NCBI RefSeq assembly: GCF_958450345.1
Contig: NC_088780.1
Span: 105,722,226 to 105,786,225, forward strand
DNA from: Calliphora vicina
Lineage: Eukaryota > Arthropoda > Insecta > Diptera > Calliphoridae
Reading direction: 5' to 3'
DNA length: 64,000 bases
Position 1 is the stretch's first letter; each line of letters begins with the position of its first letter. The notes below the pieces were generated by a model. That model was given only the letters and a program-made list of their open reading frames with translations, was not told where the DNA came from and searched no databases. Below, piece after piece: positions 9,901-20,628 of the stretch. The translations under genes were made by a program, and so were the position numbers.

Positions 9901-11705
9901 TTGGTACAGAACGGGCATCATGGAAGTATAACAACTATCCAGGCATGGCTAATATGGGCATGGGTGTGGGAGGTTTAGCTGGTGCCGTCGGTTTAGGTAC
10001 CATGGATGATAATTTAGCAGCTATGTCCGCAGCTGCTGCTGGTATGCCAGGTGCTGGTATGCCAACAGGCCCGTTGCCACCATGGCTTTTAGGTAATGCC
10101 GATAAGCAAGCGGCCGCCGCTGCTGTACAACAGCAACAACAACAACAGCAGCAACATTCGAATTGGATGAAACAACAATATCGTTACTACAATCAGGGTG
10201 CAGCTGGTGCTGGTACTATAGGCGGTCTAACTGGAATCGGCGGTCCGGCCGATTACCATCATCAACAAGATCAATTTCATGTAAGTAAATTCATATAAAA
10301 ACCATAAAAAACATTAATATTTAAAAAGTTACTAAAAACATTATTTGCTTTGTATCCCGAAATTGTATGATTTAGTTGAAAAACTAATATGTTATAAAGA
10401 AGTTATTAGTATGACAAAGAATTATTAGTACTGAAACAGAGCAAATTATGTTTTAAAAATTAAAAATGTGAAATACATAAGTTTTTAAATTAATTAATCT
10501 GATTATATTTTCTATTTTAACATTAGATGGCTTTGGATTATCATAACACTATGCCACCCCCAAATTTGAATCAGAACCAACCAATGAATTTAATACCCAC
10601 ATACACTACTTATCCACATTTCTTGGGTCACGTTGGTGGCAATGAAATGTCTCATATGCCTGAAAAGATCGAACTGTGGGATCATCATGATAAACATGTA
10701 AGTTATAAATATATATATATAAATGCTAGTTGACCCCCCCGGCTTCGCCCGGTATCTATTTACTAATGTTAGTTCTTCAAGTTTCTCCAATCCACATACA
10801 CCTGCCTGATCTTATTTATTTGCAAATAAAATATCTAAATTTGTACTGCATACTTTAGGGGGCTTTTTTATTACAGTTGACTGGACTCAAAAAAATACCG
10901 AGTTTTACCCGGAATTTTTTATTTTCTTTCTTTACAAACCATCTCCTGAAAATTTCGAATCGAATAAAAAAAATCAGCCAAATCGCTCCAGCCGTTCTCA
11001 CGTGATGCCATTACATAAATGGACCATTTCATTTTTATATATAATAGATATATATATATTTTACTTTTTAGTTTTGCATCTTAATTTAATGTTCCGTATA
11101 CTCAGAGATTCGAATTAAATAAATTTAAGCGTATTAATTCAGATTTCTGTAATTCACTTCATAAAACCAAACCCAACATAACAAACTCTTTAGCTGAACA
11201 AAGGTTTCATTTGAATAAAATTCATTCATTGTTGAATTAATTCCTAATGAAATTCATTCAACCTTTGCATCGTTCAATTTTTAGTTAATTCAAATCTAAT
11301 ACATATTAAATTAAAATATTTTTCTTTATTCAAATGAATTAAAAAAATTACTACTTATGCCTTTTTGTAATAGATTTGAATTGATGAAAATTTTAAGCAT
11401 CAATAATTTTTTTTAAGACATTTTGTTATGGATATGAATTAATTTTTAATGAATCTCTATAGAATTAAATCTCAAAAGAATGAATTCAATATGTTTGCAT
11501 TACTAAGGTATTATGACTAGGAATGAATTCGTAAATAATTTTTTAATGGAATGGTTAAGAGAACAAATTTAAATAGATTTTGAATATAGAAATTTCTGAA
11601 TTTTTAAGATTTTAAGAAATGATGGTGTAAAAAATGAATTGGATATAAATTTATTATATATTTTTCCCTATTTTACAGACTTGGACCAGCAATTGGACCA
11701 ATTGA
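1..11705 (+). CDS. mask: mask, 3' part of the gene (multiple ankyrin repeats, single KH domain)
   Basis: This is the 3' portion of a very large scaffold-protein gene. Exons read as 1-49, 1280-2065, 2169-2649, 4768-10280, 10527-10697 and 11679-11705. All five introns have GT..AG ends and phases that keep one frame, giving about 2,341 residues before a TGA at 11703-11705. The order seen is Gln-rich linker, ten ankyrin repeats, a Lys/Arg- and Asp/Glu-rich stretch, a KH domain with a GRAG loop, a long Ser/Asn/Gln/Gly tail, and a conserved-looking C-terminus rich in His, Trp and Asp. This matches the C-terminal half of Drosophila Mask, whose first ankyrin block would lie upstream of base 1. In Drosophila, Mask is a cytoplasmic/nuclear cofactor of Yorkie in Hippo signalling and also affects receptor tyrosine kinase and JAK/STAT signalling; that role is family knowledge. 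The start codon is outside the window. Confidence in identity is very high, and in the last two exons good. Confidence 0.96.
217..290 (+). mobile_element. Truncated end of an INE-1/mini-me-like element
   Basis: AACAAGTAAGAGTGCTATAA, the degenerate palindrome TCGGCTGTG, and TATATACCCTTCA match the left end of the fuller copies at 3349 and 33983. The rest of the element is missing. A second scrap (GCAAGTAAGAGTGCTTATCGG) follows near 443. Confidence 0.7.
476..1180 (+). mobile_element. Foldback-arm fragment inside mask intron 1
   Basis: This stretch matches the right arm of the element at 25223-29050 in the same orientation (compare 28200-29000). It contains the TTGAGTTACAAAACATTTAT block, two to three arm repeat units with CATCCCACTAAGCGAC, and then the unique distal part with GCTATCTAAACTATTTGGGA and CTTGACCGATCTTGTTGAAA. 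It breaks off just before the arm terminus. It is clearly diverged from the 25-29 kb copy, so it is an older insertion. Confidence 0.85.
1280..2065 (+). CDS. mask: mask, Gln-rich linker exon
   Basis: This phase-0 exon of 262 codons has its acceptor at CCTTAAAG|CAA and donor at CAG|GTTTGT. It encodes a low-complexity linker dominated by CAA/CAG-encoded glutamine, with runs of Asn (1618-1635) and Ala and scattered Leu. It lies between the two ankyrin blocks of the family. The open frame continues past the donor to 2113, but that part is intronic. The opposite-strand Cys/Val-rich frames here are shadows of the CAG repeats. Confidence 0.9.
2169..2649 (+). CDS. mask: mask, second linker exon with polyglutamine run
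   Basis: The acceptor is CCTTTTAG|GTT and the donor is CAAG|GTAAGT. The exon has 160 codons plus one base, so the next codon (Ala) is split across intron 3. It carries a run of about seventeen glutamines (about 2329-2379, mixed CAA/CAG), then a Pro/Ala/Ser segment and a basic patch (KKVIDKQSRKERNRYSLLR) just before the second ankyrin block. Confidence 0.9.
2661..2838. mobile_element. Decayed MITE related to the 20629-20769 element
   Basis: The two halves are inverted copies. AATTGCACTCTGATTTTTTT near the left pairs with AAAAAATCAGAGTGTACATT on the right, and the right end TTTTTTGAAATGAATACC matches the right end of the MITE at 20629-20769. The left tip (AAATACCATATCAAAAAA) has decayed. Confidence 0.6.
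3025..3140 (+). repeat. tRNA-derived SINE-like remnant
   Basis: GGTTCGATTCC (3060-3070) is a perfect RNA polymerase III B box (GGTTCGANTCC). An imperfect A-box-like stretch lies about 30-40 bases upstream (CCCCGATAGACCAGTCG). The downstream TCTGGGTGTATCTACAGACA and an A-rich tail at 3130-3150 fit a SINE. It does not fold as an intact tRNA gene, so a tRNA-derived retroposon is the better reading. Confidence 0.5.
3349..4116 (+). mobile_element. INE-1/mini-me-like non-autonomous element, near-complete copy
   Basis: It begins AACAAGTAAGAGTGCTATAT followed by the palindrome TTCGGCTGTGCCGAA and TATATACCCTTCACC. It then has a T/A homopolymer zone (3440-3610), a conserved core with GTCCTGGTTTTTTCCTCATA and TCTGACAGAATTATTGAAGA, a (CAGA)n/(GTCT)n microsatellite at 3929-3980, and a terminal hairpin CCCTTC...GAAGGGTATAA. 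A conserved core next to a GTCY microsatellite with a 3' hairpin is the layout of mini-me/DINE-1 elements, which are Helentron-derived. No coding capacity is seen. The same family recurs at 33983, 40440, 52145/53897 and 61851. Confidence 0.75.
4768..10280 (+). CDS. mask: mask, main exon: second ankyrin block and KH domain
   Basis: This 5.5-kb exon starts at GCTTTAG|CT and ends at CAT|GTAAGT. About thirty residues in, ten ankyrin repeats follow one another (roughly 4860-5850), each with the TPL.LA..GH...V..LL..GA pattern. Next comes a predicted coiled, highly basic segment (about 5985-6115, RRRERKKKKKMEKKEEKRR) and an acidic stretch (6145-6230). Asn/Gln/Ser-rich linkers lead to a KH domain at about 7303-7545, with VIGRAGSN as the RNA-binding GxxG loop. 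The remaining 2.7 kb encode a disordered Ser/Asn/Gln/Gly/Pro tail with an Ala run near 8300 and Gln runs near 10128. The ankyrin repeats are the protein-interaction surface in this family and the KH fold binds single-stranded nucleic acid. No break or frameshift is seen. Confidence 0.97.
10527..10697 (+). CDS. mask: mask, penultimate exon
   Basis: Acceptor ACATTAG|ATG and donor CAT|GTAAGT bound 57 codons in phase 0. The peptide ends in an acidic/His-rich motif (EKIELWDHHDKH) and reads far less repetitive than the preceding tail, which suggests constraint. If intron 5 were retained, the frame would run eleven further codons (VSYKYIYINAS) to a stop. Confidence 0.85.
10724..11050 (+). repeat. 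Dispersed repeat in mask intron 5 (GCTAGTTGACC end)
   Basis: Between two TA-rich microsatellite tracts lies a block opening GCTAGTTGACCCCCCCGGCT and closing with AAATCGCTCCAGCCGTTCTC plus ACGTGATGCC. Both phrases recur across arthropod genomes in non-autonomous repeats. Related ends occur at 19522 (degenerate) and, inverted, at 53868-53893. Family assignment is open, and I see no reading frame. Confidence 0.55.
11180..11540. repeat. AT-rich MITE-like block (AATGAATTCATT words), copy 1
   Basis: The left part (GAATAAAATTCATTCATTGT, AATTCATTCAACCTTTGCAT) and the right part (AAAAGAATGAATTCAATATG, TTTGCATTACTAAGG) are rough inverted copies around an AT-rich middle with AATAGATTTGAATTGATGAA. The same phrases recur near 16300-16960, so this is a dispersed family. 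Ends and target duplications cannot be fixed by eye. Confidence 0.4.
11679..11705 (+). CDS. mask: mask, last coding exon
   Basis: The acceptor TTTTACAG|ACT is preceded by a pyrimidine tract. The exon adds TWTSNWTN and stops at TGA 11703-11705, followed by AT-rich 3' UTR. It is chosen because it is in phase and completes a plausible Trp-containing C-terminus. A very short terminal exon always carries some doubt. Confidence 0.7.
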   Translation, partial: TWTSNWTN

Positions 11706-14700
11706 TGATGCAAACGTAAAACCAGTCAGTGAATCTAGAAACAGTATGCAGCAACCAACTATAAATTAACAACAATCTTAAATGAAAAGCGTTGCTCATT
11801 TCAACATAACATCAGACACTGCAAAAACAACAACAACAATGAGCTAATTTAATAATAAAAACACACAATTATCTATCACTTTCTCTCTCTAAACTACATA
11901 TAAAGTTTTTTGATTTTGAAAACAAAAATATTAAATACTTCAAAGAATAATATTTATAAAATATTATTAATATTACTCGTACTACTCTTCAATACAAGTT
12001 AAAAAAAAAATTATATATTTTTTTGGATTAAGCTTAAACATAAACAAAACAAAAATATTTGAAATGAATTAAAAATAAAGTTATAATACAAGAGATCAAT
12101 TGCAAAAAGTAAAAATGAATGAATGAAAATGGTTGAATTAAAACGAGCTGGAATTTAATTTATCATTATTCTTTGTTGAAAACCTTAAATATTATTTTAA
12201 TACATTCTTTTTTGAGTTTATTTTCTCTCTAAACATTATACGCTTGAAGCCTTGAATAATTTACATTTTGTTTTGGGATTTTTATTTTTTGTATGTAAAA
12301 CAGAAACACTGGAAAAAGCTGTTTTTTGAGAAATATTTGCATAATAATAAACAAAAAAAACTTTACTTCTTATATTGTTATATTTAACAAAATGCATTAA
12401 ATGAAAAGTAAAAAATGAAACATAAATACACTTGAAAAAATCTTTGATTGAAAAATAAAAAAAAACAAAAATAAGTAAAACTCATATTATATGGAAAATT
12501 TACATAAATACATACATTGTTAGTCTGTAAGCAGCTACAAACATAAAAAACAAAATGTTTTTGAAATATATATTATATAATAGCTATTACTTACTACTAC
12601 TACTACACACTTTGAAATATTTAATAAATATATACATATATAAAAAAAGCATGAAATATAAATAAAAAACAAAATCATTATAAAAAAAATCGTAAAAATC
12701 AACAAACATTTATTGAACAAACAACTAGAATGATGACTTTATTAGGGGTGGTTTTATTATTTTTTCGGGAGTTGTAATTAAAGTTGAGTATTGTATGATT
12801 TCCAAATGGCAAGTTTTGGCCCTGGGTTATTAGTCGCAACTTCGATTCGATAGAAATACTTATGCTGACGAGTGTCCTCCTTCAGAACCCTATTTTCTAT
12901 TGAATTTTCAAATAGATATTTACTATTTTGAACAAAATTTTTAAATTTTATATAGAAATTCCTATAATTTATTGAGGTTTTTTTTCATTCCAAGAGTTCG
13001 GAGTACAAATTTCACACTAAACATCAGACTTACACAAAATTTCAAAAATCCAAAATTAAATTTTTCCAAAACAATTTTTTCCGTTTTAAAAAAATTATTT
13101 TGCAAAAGTTACCATTTTAAAAGAAGTACATACTTTACATTTTCAAAAAAAAAGGAATACAATTTTAAAAGCGTATATATTTATTTGTAAAAAGTCTTTT
13201 TAACAATAGTTTTTCAGAAAATACCTAATACAATTTTTCAAATTTAATTTTAAAATTTTCGAATTGTTCCTTAAAAATTTTCCAAAAAGAAATTTCTTAA
13301 AAAAGTTAAAAATAATAATTTTTGAAAATATTAAAAAAAATTTACAATGGTTCAATAAATAAATAAAAACCTTCAAAAAGTAAATTTAAAACAATGGAAA
13401 AAAGTACCTTTTAAAAAAATTTTATTTAGACAAATAATTTTGGAAAAATTTCGTTTTTTGAAAAAGTAAATTTTCAAAAAAAGAGTAATATAAAAACTTA
13501 ATTGTTTAAATGTCTTTAAAGAAAGTACTATTTTGAAGAATAGTTTTTCAGAAAAGAAATTTCTGCCTGAAATCTAAGAACCTGATAAATGTTTAACTGC
13601 CTGTTCCACGATGTAGAAAGAACAATGAGTCGAAAACATTTGTATGAAAAACACTCAGTTTTTAAAATTCTTTCGATAGTTTCATACAAATTTTTGTTCG
13701 AATCATTTTTTTTCGACATCGTGAAACGCAGTAAAAATACGCTCTGGGGTTTGCTAATGCGTAAATCGTAAAATGTTATACATTTCGTTCGGAATGTTTT
13801 CATTCTGCAATTCATGAAAATTCGAACACTTTCATTTTCGAATCTTACATTTTATTAGATACTGTTAGACATAAATAATAAATACTTTAAACTTAAGTTG
13901 TGAGCATGTATTAATAAAAACAAGTACATATTTTAAAACAACAACACCAGGTGGGAAATATTTTCGAAATTGTGTCTTCAGCATCAAAATCAACGAAACA
14001 ATTTAAAAATAATTCAGAAACTCCTGAAAAAGTTAAAAATTTAATTGAAGTTCTTAATTTTTTTAGTGAATTTTATAGAGATTATCTTTTCCAATAGAGA
14101 TTATCTTTTAGAGATTATCTTTTCCAATCCAGTTCACAATAACAAATTGGTGTTTTTTTCATTGATCTAGATTAAAAAAATTACATTTTCTCCTAACTCT
14201 TTAAAAATAAAGAAACCACACCCTAAATAACAAATATTAAACAACTTAATTTATATTTTTTTTCTCATAATTTTTTAATATATCTTTTTGTTTTATTTAA
14301 AGCTTCATTATAAACAGACAAAACTGGATTTACCACAACCAAATGAAAAGAAAACGCCAGCCTTATCAGGAAATATGCGTATTTATTGATGATCCAAATA
14401 AAAAATATGACTAAAATATAAAAAAAACCCCAAAAAGAAATTTAAAAAATAAAAACTAGGGTTTTTTGTTTGTTTTTCAAAAAACAATTCAATGAAATAT
14501 TAAATTTAAAGAAAACTCTGCTTAACTTAAACAAAAGTAAACATAAGCATAATATAATAACTATTTATAAAACGAACACACATTAAAAACTAAAAACAAT
14601 TATATTTGGCATTAAATTAAACAAAAAATAAAAAAAAAAATGCACCGTTTTGAACTAAAAATGATATATATTAACAGAAAAAAAAATCTTAAACTTATTA

Positions 14701-15540
14701 GTATATTAAAAATTAAAAAAACAAAAATTAACTAACGCTTGCTTTACAAAAAACCTCTATTAAATAAAAAAAATCGTTTATTATTTGTAAAAGTTTATAT
14801 AAAAAACAAAATTAATATAACATAAAAATCCAAACCACAACCCCTGTCCTTTAAAAGGTTTTTTTAGTAATTGTTTAAACAAAACATAATTTGTTGAAAA
14901 ACAAAAATAATTTTTAAAACTTTGCATGTAGGTCTTAGAAGAAATATTAACATGGCTTTTTAGATTATTTTCTTCATTCAAAAACTTTATTTTTTAATAT
15001 TTTTAAATTCTTTTAACACTTATATTTAAAACATTTAAAAACACAACACACATTTATTACTATATATATTATTACAAATACAATTATTATTATTAAACAA
15101 ACATTTAAAGAAATAATGCAAGTAAAAAAATACAACTTCATTATTATAATTATTATTGCATACAAATAATATTAATTATATAAACAAAAAGCAAAAAAAA
15201 TAAACTGAAAACACAACCTTACTTATAAATATTACAACAACAACACGAAGATATAAGCAAAAAATATTTAAAATATACTTTATTGAAATACTAAACAAAA
15301 ACCAATTGATTTTTTTCTTATTTAATTTTTAATAATTTTTCACAAATCACAAGTTATAAGACATTTTGAAATCTAAAAAAAATAAACTCCAAATCTTTAA
15401 GACGAGTAAGTATCTATGTATGCTGCAAAACTCCTTTGTTCTTTGTTATAGATTTGTGAAATAATTTCTATGTTGATTTAATTTGCATGCAGTAAAGCAG
15501 TCGGTTTGTTTTCGACCCTTGAAGTTTTTAATCATTCGAA
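11706..15540 (+). other. mask 3' UTR and AT-rich downstream DNA
   Basis: No gene is visible. Candidate polyadenylation signals (AATAAA) occur at about 11852 and 12074 and repeatedly beyond, so the mask 3' end cannot be placed. 13555-13740 contains a loose hairpin (TTTGTATGAAA ... TTTCATACAAA, flanked by CCACGATGT / ACATCGTG). 14090-14130 has a short direct repeat of GAGATTATCTTTTCCAAT. The rest is A/T-biased unique DNA. Confidence 0.5.
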
Positions 15541-16240
15541 ACAGTACCCTAGGATAAAAGGTCAAAAAGATGGCGGCATGCTCTCTGTTCATTTGAGTAG
15601 CCTGAGCTCATAATTAATTAATAGGAGCTAGTTGGCTGAAATTTTCCACAAATTCTTAAGGAAGATAACGATGGGCTATATCGGTCCTTGATTTCACCGA
15701 GCCCTCATACAAATGTCCCCTGGAATACTGTTTGAGCAGTCATAAATATGTTGATTATGTGGAAATCTTGGGCCAAATTACCGCATTCGTGATCGAATCA
15801 GCTATTGTATCGAAAAATAATTTCGATATCGAAATTATGATAAAATGTACTAAATTTCTTACTCGATATCGAATACCATAATCTCAAAAAGGAAAATTAC
15901 GATAAATTTTACTCGATGCCGAATGCGGTAATTTGGCCCCTGATAAAATTTTGCACAAATTAGTTCTAAGTAATCTGAAGTTATACTGTAAATGTTATGA
16001 CGAAAATCATGCAACCTTTATGCCTAGTCCTCTCAGAAAATAACGTGATAAAATTTGACATGAAACAAGTTTTATAAATCTTTCTAACTACTTTTGTGAG
16101 GATCGGTCCATAATTGAACCTACCCCCCTATAACCGCTATTTCGGAAAAATATTTTATTGACACATATTGAAGGTGGGTATTCAATATTCGGCTCAGCCA
16201 AAGATAACACTCTTACTTGCTCTTATTGAATTAAATTTTC
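15540..16240. mobile_element. Degenerate INE-1-like copy, second subfamily
   Basis: Phrases such as ATCGGTCCTTGATTTCACCG, CCCTCATACAAATGTCCCCT and GGATCGGTCCATAATTGAAC match the element at 53180-53860. The right end (GGGTATTCAATATTCGGCTC, then ACACTCTTACTTG) is the inverted form of the family's AAGTAAGAGTG end. It is heavily decayed. Confidence 0.55.
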
Positions 16241-16974
16241 TATAGGTTAATGGGCCACTTCGATGTAGGCTTAATTCCTTCCATAAATCCATTCCCAACA
16301 TCTAATTATTTAGTTTCATTCAAAGGAATTCAATCATCATTTAATTAATTCATAACAGAATTCCTTTAATCTTTGTATTATTAAATTTTTATTTTTTTTA
16401 ATACAAATTGTATTAAAATATGTATTTGTTCTTCATTCAGGTTTGTTAGTGCGAACTGCATGCATAACATCTGCTACTATAACGCTTAGTAACTTAGTAT
16501 CAATTATGCGAATGGGTACGGTTTTTTATGATCCTTCTGATCTATCTACAATGGGCGTTGATCGGCTTAATACATTTATAGGCCGGTCAGGTTGACTAAA
16601 ATCAGGATCTAATGAAGCATTTCCTTCTCTTTTTCTTTCCATTTATGGTTATATTTCTCTAGGTCCACTTCTTCTTTTCCTTTCTTTCATTTCAGGTATT
16701 ACAAAGGGACCTTTAGAATTTGGGTTTTAATCTTATAAAAAATGAATTGAAAAAAGTTGACGTAAGCATTTTGCTAATAGATTTGAATTGAAGACAAATT
16801 TAATCATCCACTACATTATTAAAGATATCTTGTAATGAATTAGAATTAAAGAAAAAAATATTCAATAAGGAATAAAATTCTATAAAGAATGAATTTTCAA
16901 AGGAATGAATTCAATACATTTGAAGTACAAATGAATTAAAAATATGAGTTAATTCATAATGAATTCATTAACCC
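16240..16974. repeat. AT-rich MITE-like block, copy 2, split by foreign sequence
   Basis: The flanks (16290-16435 and 16740-16974) carry the AATTCATT/AATGAATTC phrases seen in mask intron 5, for example GCTAATAGATTTGAATTGAA and AAAGGAATGAATTCAATACA. The middle (about 16436-16735) is more GC-rich and unlike them, consistent with a later insertion of unknown kind. Confidence 0.4.
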
Positions 16975-16975
16975 T

Positions 16976-17182
16976 TTGGTTGGGTGTCAGGAAGGTGTGA
17001 TTGCGGACCAGCTTACAAGGCCGGCCTCGGTATTATACTTTGATTTGACATTAACACAGGATAATATTGGAAGAGATTTTACCGGACTAACCGGTTGGAC
17101 TGTATTATATTACAAAAGGACTCTCTGGACCTACAATGGATGTACGGGACGAAGAGAAGTTGGAAACGGAGGAGCATTTTAA
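16976..17182 (+). pseudogene. RNase H-like fragment of a non-LTR retrotransposon
   Basis: A 68-codon open stretch begins VGCQEGVIADQLTRPAS. This resembles the last RNase H motif of retroelements, in which a Gly/Asn-rich segment is followed by ADxLAR and a Gly-Ser. It continues with TGLTGW and LYYKRTLW, as in the region after RNase H in I/Loa/R1-type LINEs. It is more GC-rich than its surroundings and has no start, reverse transcriptase or tail next to it. It is a short orphan piece, and the assignment is by pattern recognition only. Confidence 0.45.
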
Positions 17183-17230
17183 CTACCAATGTCGACGATA
17201 TTGAGTATTACTATTTGTCAAAAACTCAAG

Positions 17231-17502
17231 TATCATAATACAATCTCATCGTCTAAACAAAAATTTTATAGATTTTCAAAAAATACAAATTATTTTTTTG
17301 ATTTTATTACATTATATTTTTTTTTAAATATTTCAAAACATTTTATTTTCATATGTAACTGGAATTTATTTAAGATATTATTAAATCCATCCGATTTGTC
17401 AAGAAATCATTTTCAAAAATACATTTTTTGTTTACTCAAATAATCATTGGATTATTTGAAAATCTAATTTTTTTGTTTAGACGATGAAATTGTATTATGA
17501 TA
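17231..17502. mobile_element. MITE with about 30-bp terminal inverted repeats
   Basis: The left end TATCATAATACAATCTCATC + GTCTAAACAAAAA pairs with the right end TTTTTGTTTAGACGATGAAA + TTGTATTATGATA, with one mismatch. The interior is AT-rich with no coding potential. No clear target-site duplication is seen. Confidence 0.65.
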
Positions 17503-17522
17503 AATAAGTTGATCAATTTCAT

Positions 17523-17677
17523 TTGTCATAATGTCCTAATATTTCACGACTCGGCGGCTCGGCTTAACCGGCTCATACACGTTCGGCGCAGGTCTCTGCT
17601 GGTTGGTTACGATAACACAATAAACATAGCATTTTTGGTTTTTCAAACCATTGTGAAATATTAGGACATTATGACAA
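17523..17677. mobile_element. 155-bp MITE with perfect 25-bp inverted repeats
   Basis: The left end starts TTGTCATAATGTCCTAATAT and the right end is its exact complement over 25 bases (to TTTCAC/GTGAAA). The core is unusually GC-rich for the region (GGCGGCTCGGCTTAACCGGC). It lies only 20 bases after the previous inverted-repeat element and shares TCATAAT near its tip. Confidence 0.7.
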
Positions 17678-20628
17678 TATCACATGATAGGAGATCTTTT
17701 GAATTGACCAAGTGTATATAGAAATGGGTGTACATATGAATAGACTTAGAAAACCTTTTTAATATTCAAATAACATGAATATGAAAGGGTAAGTAAGTTT
17801 TGCAACAAATGATTTGTGACGCAAATAAGTTTTATTATATTTCATTATTTAATTTCGGTGTTTGAAATCTATTTGATTGATTGTTATAATTATGGTATGT
17901 ATAATCTTTATTATAAATTTCTTTTAAATTGGCTTACATGCACACTTTTAAAGTTTATTTAAAAAACTTAACTTTTTGGAAAAATTACTCTCCCAAACTT
18001 AAGTTTTATCTTCGACTTACTAATTTAAATTAGTTCTTAGCTGCAAGCAATGTTTATTATTCAAATACTTTAGAATATTGAAAAAATGCATAAAAATATA
18101 TATCTAAAGAAAAAAATTAATTAAAACCTAATGATTTTCAATATAAACAAAAAGTCAAAGTAGTTGTTCAACTCAGTAAATAACATACAATTCATATACA
18201 TATATGTATTATTAAAAATATATGATTTAAATATTATAAAACAGCATAAAGTAAAAATAAAAAAATGTAATTGTCACCTTAAAAAAAAAATAATTATAAA
18301 TTTATAAATAAGGCATGCAAACAACATAAGACGATATAAACAAAACCATAGACATTTTTTTTAATAGATTGTTTATATAAAATTTATTAAAAAAATAAAA
18401 ATTACTTTAATATAATTAAAATAAAATAAATAATTCTATATACATACATACATATATGAAAAATCAAGAAAACAAAAATGCAATATTGAGAAAATAATAA
18501 TTATGCCACTTATTAAAACAACAAAAAGTTATAAAGAAAATATATATTAATTATATTTATGCGTATACTATAATTTATTATTACTCTTTATAATAAAATA
18601 TAATACATTTAAACAAACAATATATATTACATACATATTTGATTAAAACAAAAACCAAAAAACTAAACAAAATAATTAATATACTTACTACATTGATTAT
18701 TATGATTATTATTAACTAATATTAATAATAACACAACGTATTTAAATATACTTTACATATATATAAGATAAACTAACCTTACTCCCTTTGCCCCTTAACC
18801 CTTAAACAAAACATATTCCATACATCCTTGATATCGTACGTATTGAAATTAAATTTTTTGAAAAACAAAAAGCAAACAAATATGATGATCAACTTCAAAA
18901 AATAATATTGAAATTGCATTTTAAACGATTATATAGAAATGAATACGTCAAAATTTATCTGCAATTTCTAAAACATACTAATGAAAAAGAAATGAAATTA
19001 AGAAAAAGAAAAAAAATATTTAACTCATTAGTAATAAATAATTAATGAAATACTGAATTATTAATTAAAGAAAAAATGCTAATATACTGAAAACAAAAAG
19101 AAAGAGAAATTATTTGGTGTTTTTTTTTATTAATTTTAGAAGAAGAATATAAATAAAATTTGTGGTAGGTTTTTATTGGTGAAAAATCTGTTATCAATAT
19201 TCATAAGCACAATTACCTAGTACAAAAAAGTATTTTATTCATTTCTTTATAGAATTAATACCTTACTAAATCATAAACATGTTCTTTAATTTGAATCCAT
19301 TAGAAATTAGCTTATAAAATATATTGAATCATTCAATATTTCATCAATTAATTGTTAATTAAATTCTCAAAATCCAAATCAAATTCTTAGCCATTCCTTA
19401 GCATTCGTTACAATTTTATATTTAATCCTTTAAGAATACATTCTTTTTCTGAATTTTCCATAATAAATCATTCAATTTATCTTCATTTCAAATCCATTAC
19501 AATTCACATTTATTAAGTACTAGATTAACCAGGTGAGCTTCGCTATCCCAATAGTAGTTTACATATTTACTTAATATTAGAAGTTCCACGCACACGACAC
19601 TGACCCCACCCATTTACATCCCAACTACATACAATGATATCAAAAGAACTCATGGAAAGTATTGAGAAACATACTAACTATTACAGTTCTTCAGATATTT
19701 AATAATAACTATTTTATATGGTTGGGGTTACTTCCACTGTTCCGATCCAGTTCGTCAGTTCGCCAGATATCCTATAATAGATATTTAATTTGTATGTGAG
19801 GGGCCACGCACACTGTTCCGATCACTTTAGTTATAGTCATAACAGCGGACTGGTGTACAAATAATTTACACAAAGTTTGAAGACTCCCAAAATTACTGTT
19901 CTTAAGATATTAAATTAATTTAATTAAATTTGTTAACATTATCAGGCCTATCACACATTTTGTTTTATGTTCTTCAGATTCCGTGTAAGTTATTAATTCC
20001 AAAAGTATATCATAATTCTGTATTTCTGATTTTAATTTGACATCGTTTTTTATATTAAAACAACAGTGAAGTTTTTGGTACAGAAAAATAAAAACCAATA
20101 ATTACAAAGAAATATCAATTCCACTTTGAAAACTGAAAGTGGTTTCATTCCGAAAGAAATTTTCGCGTTACTTTTTCTGAAGAAGTGAAATACGGAATTA
20201 ATTCCACTCTCGATCGGAATGGGATTCTGTGACAGGCCTGTATATTAAAACGTCTGTTCATTTGCTTACTAGCTTTTAAAATTTTCAATATAAAGAACAT
20301 TAATACATAAGAAGTAGGTCCTATTCAGCTACAATTTATATTAAATTTGTAAAAATACATCAATTTAATGAATCGTATTTCATTACCATATTAAATCGGA
20401 AAAGTAGCATCAAAGTTTAACCGGAACACGTTATTAGAATGTAAAAATTACGCAATGAAATGGGTAAAACATTCCACTATCGAGAAATTCTAACCACATA
20501 TGATCTCTCAAAGACAATTTTCGAAAAATTTCCTACTTAAATAAATTGTACTGTATATAACATTATTATTTCAAATTGTTTTCAACAAACCATTAATTTA
20601 AATGAAGAATTCCAAATTTTTACAGTAA
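17678..20628. other. AT-rich intergenic DNA between mask and the PheRS gene
   Basis: No gene is visible. 19250-19520 is a third copy of the AT-rich AATTCATT block. 19522-19900 carries a degenerate dispersed repeat (opening CTAGATTAACCAGGTGAGCT, with internal CCACGCACACTGTTCCGATC). The remainder is low-complexity A/T. Confidence 0.5.
19522..19900 (+). repeat. Degenerate dispersed repeat (CTAG..AACC..GAGCTTCGCTA)
   Basis: CTAGATTAACCAGGTGAGCTTCGCTA resembles the end of the intron-5 repeat (GCTAGTTGACC...GGCTTCGCCC). Inside, CCACGCACAC followed by ACTGaccccaccc and, later, GGGGCCACGCACACTGTTCC suggest internal reiteration. It is a heavily decayed copy. Confidence 0.4.

Larger units (their letters stand above)
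10698..11678 (+). other. mask intron 5
   Basis: Donor GTAAGT, acceptor TTTTACAG. The first third is the dispersed repeat described separately. From about 11180 to 11540 the DNA is an AT-rich inverted-repeat-like block full of GAATTCATT/AATGAATTC words that recurs at 16240-16970 and 19250-19520. Confidence 0.7.

Noticed and set aside
10131..10153. Polyglutamine runs in mask as expansion-type anomalies
   Set aside because: Mixed CAA/CAG runs are normal in fly Mask proteins.
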